Positions 6,202-7,444 of a stretch of DNA of 7,444 nt are shown here, in pieces; position 1 is the stretch's first letter, and each line of letters begins with the position of its first letter. The DNA lies in assembly GCA_003484395.1 (NCBI GenBank), contig DNCV01000049.1, positions 1 to 7,444 of the forward strand, written 5' to 3'. A program made the translations under genes and the position numbers. Source of the stretch: Dehalococcoidia bacterium (GTDB taxonomy: Bacteria; Chloroflexota; Dehalococcoidia; GIF9; UBA5629). The notes under the pieces were generated by a model. It was given only the letters and a program-made list of their open reading frames with translations, was not told the origin of the DNA and searched no databases.

Positions 6202-6238
6202 TTTCTTTTTTTAGCTGATTACTGTATACTTATCGATA
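6202..6238 (+). promoter_or_regulatory. Candidate promoter of the zinc-ribbon gene
   Basis: TATACT (6225-6230), preceded by TG, is a good -10 box. The region 17 nt upstream, TTTCTT (6202-6207), is only a poor -35. The 8-bp palindrome TATCGATA (6231-6238) follows at once and would cover the start of transcription near 6237, a possible operator. The leader to the ATG would be about 110 nt. Confidence 0.4.
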
Positions 6239-6243
6239 GTGGT

Positions 6244-6325
6244 TTTAGTTCAGGTAATCTAGTACCCGATTTACATCGCAAGATTTAATCAGCGCATTGG
6301 ATAGTCCCTGCCCAAACCAACTAAA
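6244..6325 (+). other. Possible structured leader of the zinc-ribbon gene
   Basis: TTTAGTTCAGG (6244-6254) can pair with CCTG (6307-6310) plus AACTAAA (6319-6325), a split 11-bp helix with an 8-nt bulge (6311-6318). The bulge carries AAACC (6314-6318), which can alternatively pair with GGTTT (6241-6245), so two pairings compete. The helix ends 8 nt before the SD at 6334-6339. No known riboswitch class was recognised. Support is complementarity only. Confidence 0.25.
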
Positions 6326-6346
6326 TAATAAAGAGGAGGATATCCG

Positions 6347-6652
6347 ATGAGCTATCAGGATAAATCAATCCAATGTTCAGATTGCGGGACTACATTTGTT
6401 TTCTCCGCGGCTGAACAGGAAGCATTCGCATCGAGGGGCTACACAAACTCACCCAAGCGTTGTCAGGACTGCCGCCAGGCACGAAAGACGGAACGCGGCG
6501 GCAGTAGCAACAGTGGCTATAACAGCAGACGCGAAATGTTCCCGGCAGTTTGTGCTACCTGCGGTCAGGAAACACAGGTACCGTTCCAACCGCGCAGCGA
6601 CAGGCCTGTTTATTGCAGCACCTGCTACAACAAAGCCAGAGTGAGCAGATAA
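6347..6652 (+). CDS. Double zinc-ribbon protein (CxxC-x17-CxxC domain, 101 aa)
   Basis: The 101-residue product has two four-cysteine sites. The first is CSDC (10-13) with CQDC (39-42), separated by 25 residues and containing FSAAEQEAFASRGYTNSPKRC, the probable zinc-ribbon type found in many bacteria. The second is CATC (69-72) and CSTC (90-93) separated by exactly 17 residues with VPF-P-R-DRPVYC, matching the CxxC-x17-CxxC domain (TIGR04272) by pattern. A basic, Ser/Gly/Asn-rich linker (43-63, KTERGGSSNSG) joins them. Zinc binding is predicted; nucleic-acid binding is plausible from the basic linker, but function is not established. The SD AGGAGG (6334-6339) lies 7 nt before the ATG, the strongest in the window, so high expression is likely. 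It is a single-gene unit ended by a strong terminator. Confidence 0.88.
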   Translation: MSYQDKSIQCSDCGTTFVFSAAEQEAFASRGYTNSPKRCQDCRQARKTERGGSSNSGYNSRREMFPAVCATCGQETQVPFQPRSDRPVYCSTCYNKARVSR

Positions 6653-6670
6653 CATTCACTTTTGGTAAAC

Positions 6671-6708
6671 AAAAAAAAGGAGGCCGGGATGATCGGCCTC
6701 CTTTTTTT
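6671..6708. terminator. Strong bidirectional intrinsic terminator
   Basis: The stem GGAGGCCG (6679-6686) pairs with CGGCCTCC (6694-6701) around the 7-nt loop GGATGAT. It is flanked by eight A (6671-6678) and seven T (6702-6708), so a U-tract follows the stem on either strand. It sits between the stops of two convergent genes (6652 and 6713) and serves both. Confidence 0.93.
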
Positions 6709-6712
6709 GTTT

Positions 6713-7444
6713 CTATTTCACAGCTTTGACAGCAACACTGCGAATGGAGTTAACCAGTTTCCCGACAGCATTGATAGAGATGCCTGAATCCCGAATGAAA
6801 GACTGTACCAGCGGATCGTTATCCATCCATTCAATCGGAATTCCCGATTCGGACTGAATCACCACATCGCGAAAGTCGGCAGCTTTTATCGCGCTAATAT
6901 AGGCGTCTTTCAGCGAAGCCCCTGCAATGCAGCCGACATATGCGAAAACTGATTCCAGTATGGCCGACGGAAGTTTATCGAGCAGGACAATATCGGATAC
7001 CATCAACCTGCCGCCATTCTTCAAAACCCTGAATGCCTCCTTAAATACCTGATTTTTCTCCGGCGCCAGGTTAATTACACAGTTCGAGATGATCACATCG
7101 ACTGAACTATCAGCGATAGGTAAATGCTCGATCTCGCCCAATCTGAACTCGACATTGGTATAGTTACCCTTCGCAGCATTCTCCCGCGCCCGTTCCAGCA
7201 TCTCCGGTGTCATATCGACACCGATCACTTTTCCTTTCTTTCCCACTCTTCCGGCTGCGAGAAAACAATCGAAGCCTGCACCTGAACCGAGATCAAGCAC
7301 CGTCTCGCCATCTTCTAATGACGCAAACGCAATGGGGTTGCCGCATCCCAGTCCCAGATTGGCTCCATCGGGAACGGACGCTATATCGGTATCACTATAT
7401 CCGATATTTTTACTGATAACAGCAGCATTGCCTCCGCCGCAGCA
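6713..7444 (-). CDS. arsM: Arsenite S-adenosylmethionine methyltransferase (ArsM), 5' end cut by window edge
   Basis: The minus-strand frame is open to the right edge, so the N-terminus is missing; 243 residues are visible. Numbered from the edge, they begin CCGGG and include [11 protein letters not shown] (27-37), the SAM-binding motif [10 protein letters not shown] (49-58), GVDMTPEML (75-83), SNCVINL (120-126), the post-motif [11 protein letters not shown] (141-151) and AYVGCIAGA (168-176). Cys34, Cys122 and Cys172 sit where ArsM proteins have their three arsenic-binding cysteines. The known reaction is stepwise methylation of As(III) with SAM to methylated, often volatile products. Cytoplasmic. 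An internal GTG at 7300 is not the start, because homology continues upstream of it. It converges on the zinc-ribbon gene and shares its terminator. No other ars gene is visible; any would lie upstream, beyond the edge. Confidence 0.9.
   Translation of the reverse strand, partial: CCGGGNAAVISKNIGYSDTDIASVPDGANLGLGCGNPIAFASLEDGETVLDLGSGAGFDCFLAAGRVGKKGKVIGVDMTPEMLERARENAAKGNYTNVEFRLGEIEHLPIADSSVDVIISNCVINLAPEKNQVFKEAFRVLKNGGRLMVSDIVLLDKLPSAILESVFAYVGCIAGASLKDAYISAIKAADFRDVVIQSESGIPIEWMDNDPLVQSFIRDSGISINAVGKLVNSIRSVAVKAVK

Noticed and set aside
6145..6212. Intrinsic terminator after the GNAT gene, using ATAAATC/GATTTAT and the T-rich 6202-6211
   Set aside because: The pairing is only 7 AT-rich bases with a loop of 44 nt; the T-run alone is not enough.

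Overview
The window looks like chromosomal DNA of an anaerobic bacterium, most likely Chloroflexota and possibly class Dehalococcoidia. This rests on recognising the protein set (a tldD-tldE pair followed by a PAC2 protein with an acidic tail, a lone small SWIM zinc-finger protein, a double CxxC zinc-ribbon protein, an ArsM-type methyltransferase and an Mrp antiporter subunit E). It is an inference, not a database result. Composition is moderate in GC. Several genes use GTG or TTG starts, most but not all with clear Shine-Dalgarno (SD) sites. No IS element, CRISPR array, tRNA, rRNA or phage gene was seen.

Layout. Positions 1-527 (minus) hold nearly all of a Na+/H+ antiporter subunit E gene that runs off the left edge, read from its own short-leader promoter. 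Positions 528-744 are non-coding and carry two inverted repeats that lie downstream of the next minus-strand gene. Positions 745-1002 (minus) encode an 85-residue SWIM zinc-finger protein. A 124-bp divergent spacer follows. From 1127 to 6148 five plus-strand genes form one tightly packed operon: tldD, tldE, a PAC2-family protein with a 34-residue acidic tail, a HEAT-repeat protein and a GNAT acetyltransferase. Junctions are 0 nt, 7 nt, 0 nt and a 31-nt overlap. Positions 6149-6346 are a spacer with a candidate promoter and a structured leader, then a 101-residue zinc-ribbon protein at 6347-6652. A strong bidirectional terminator at 6671-6708 separates it from a convergent, right-truncated arsenite methyltransferase gene (6713-7444, minus).

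How it may work together. TldD/TldE are known to form a heteromeric metalloprotease that cleaves unfolded peptides. PAC2 is the fold of proteasome assembly chaperones, HEAT repeats are protein-binding scaffolds, and GNAT enzymes acetylate amines including protein N-termini. Their packing into one transcription unit suggests a protein or peptide processing and quality-control module. That is the main item of interest here; the functional link is inference. The flanking genes (Mrp subunit, SWIM, zinc ribbon, ArsM) have separate signals and look unrelated to the operon.
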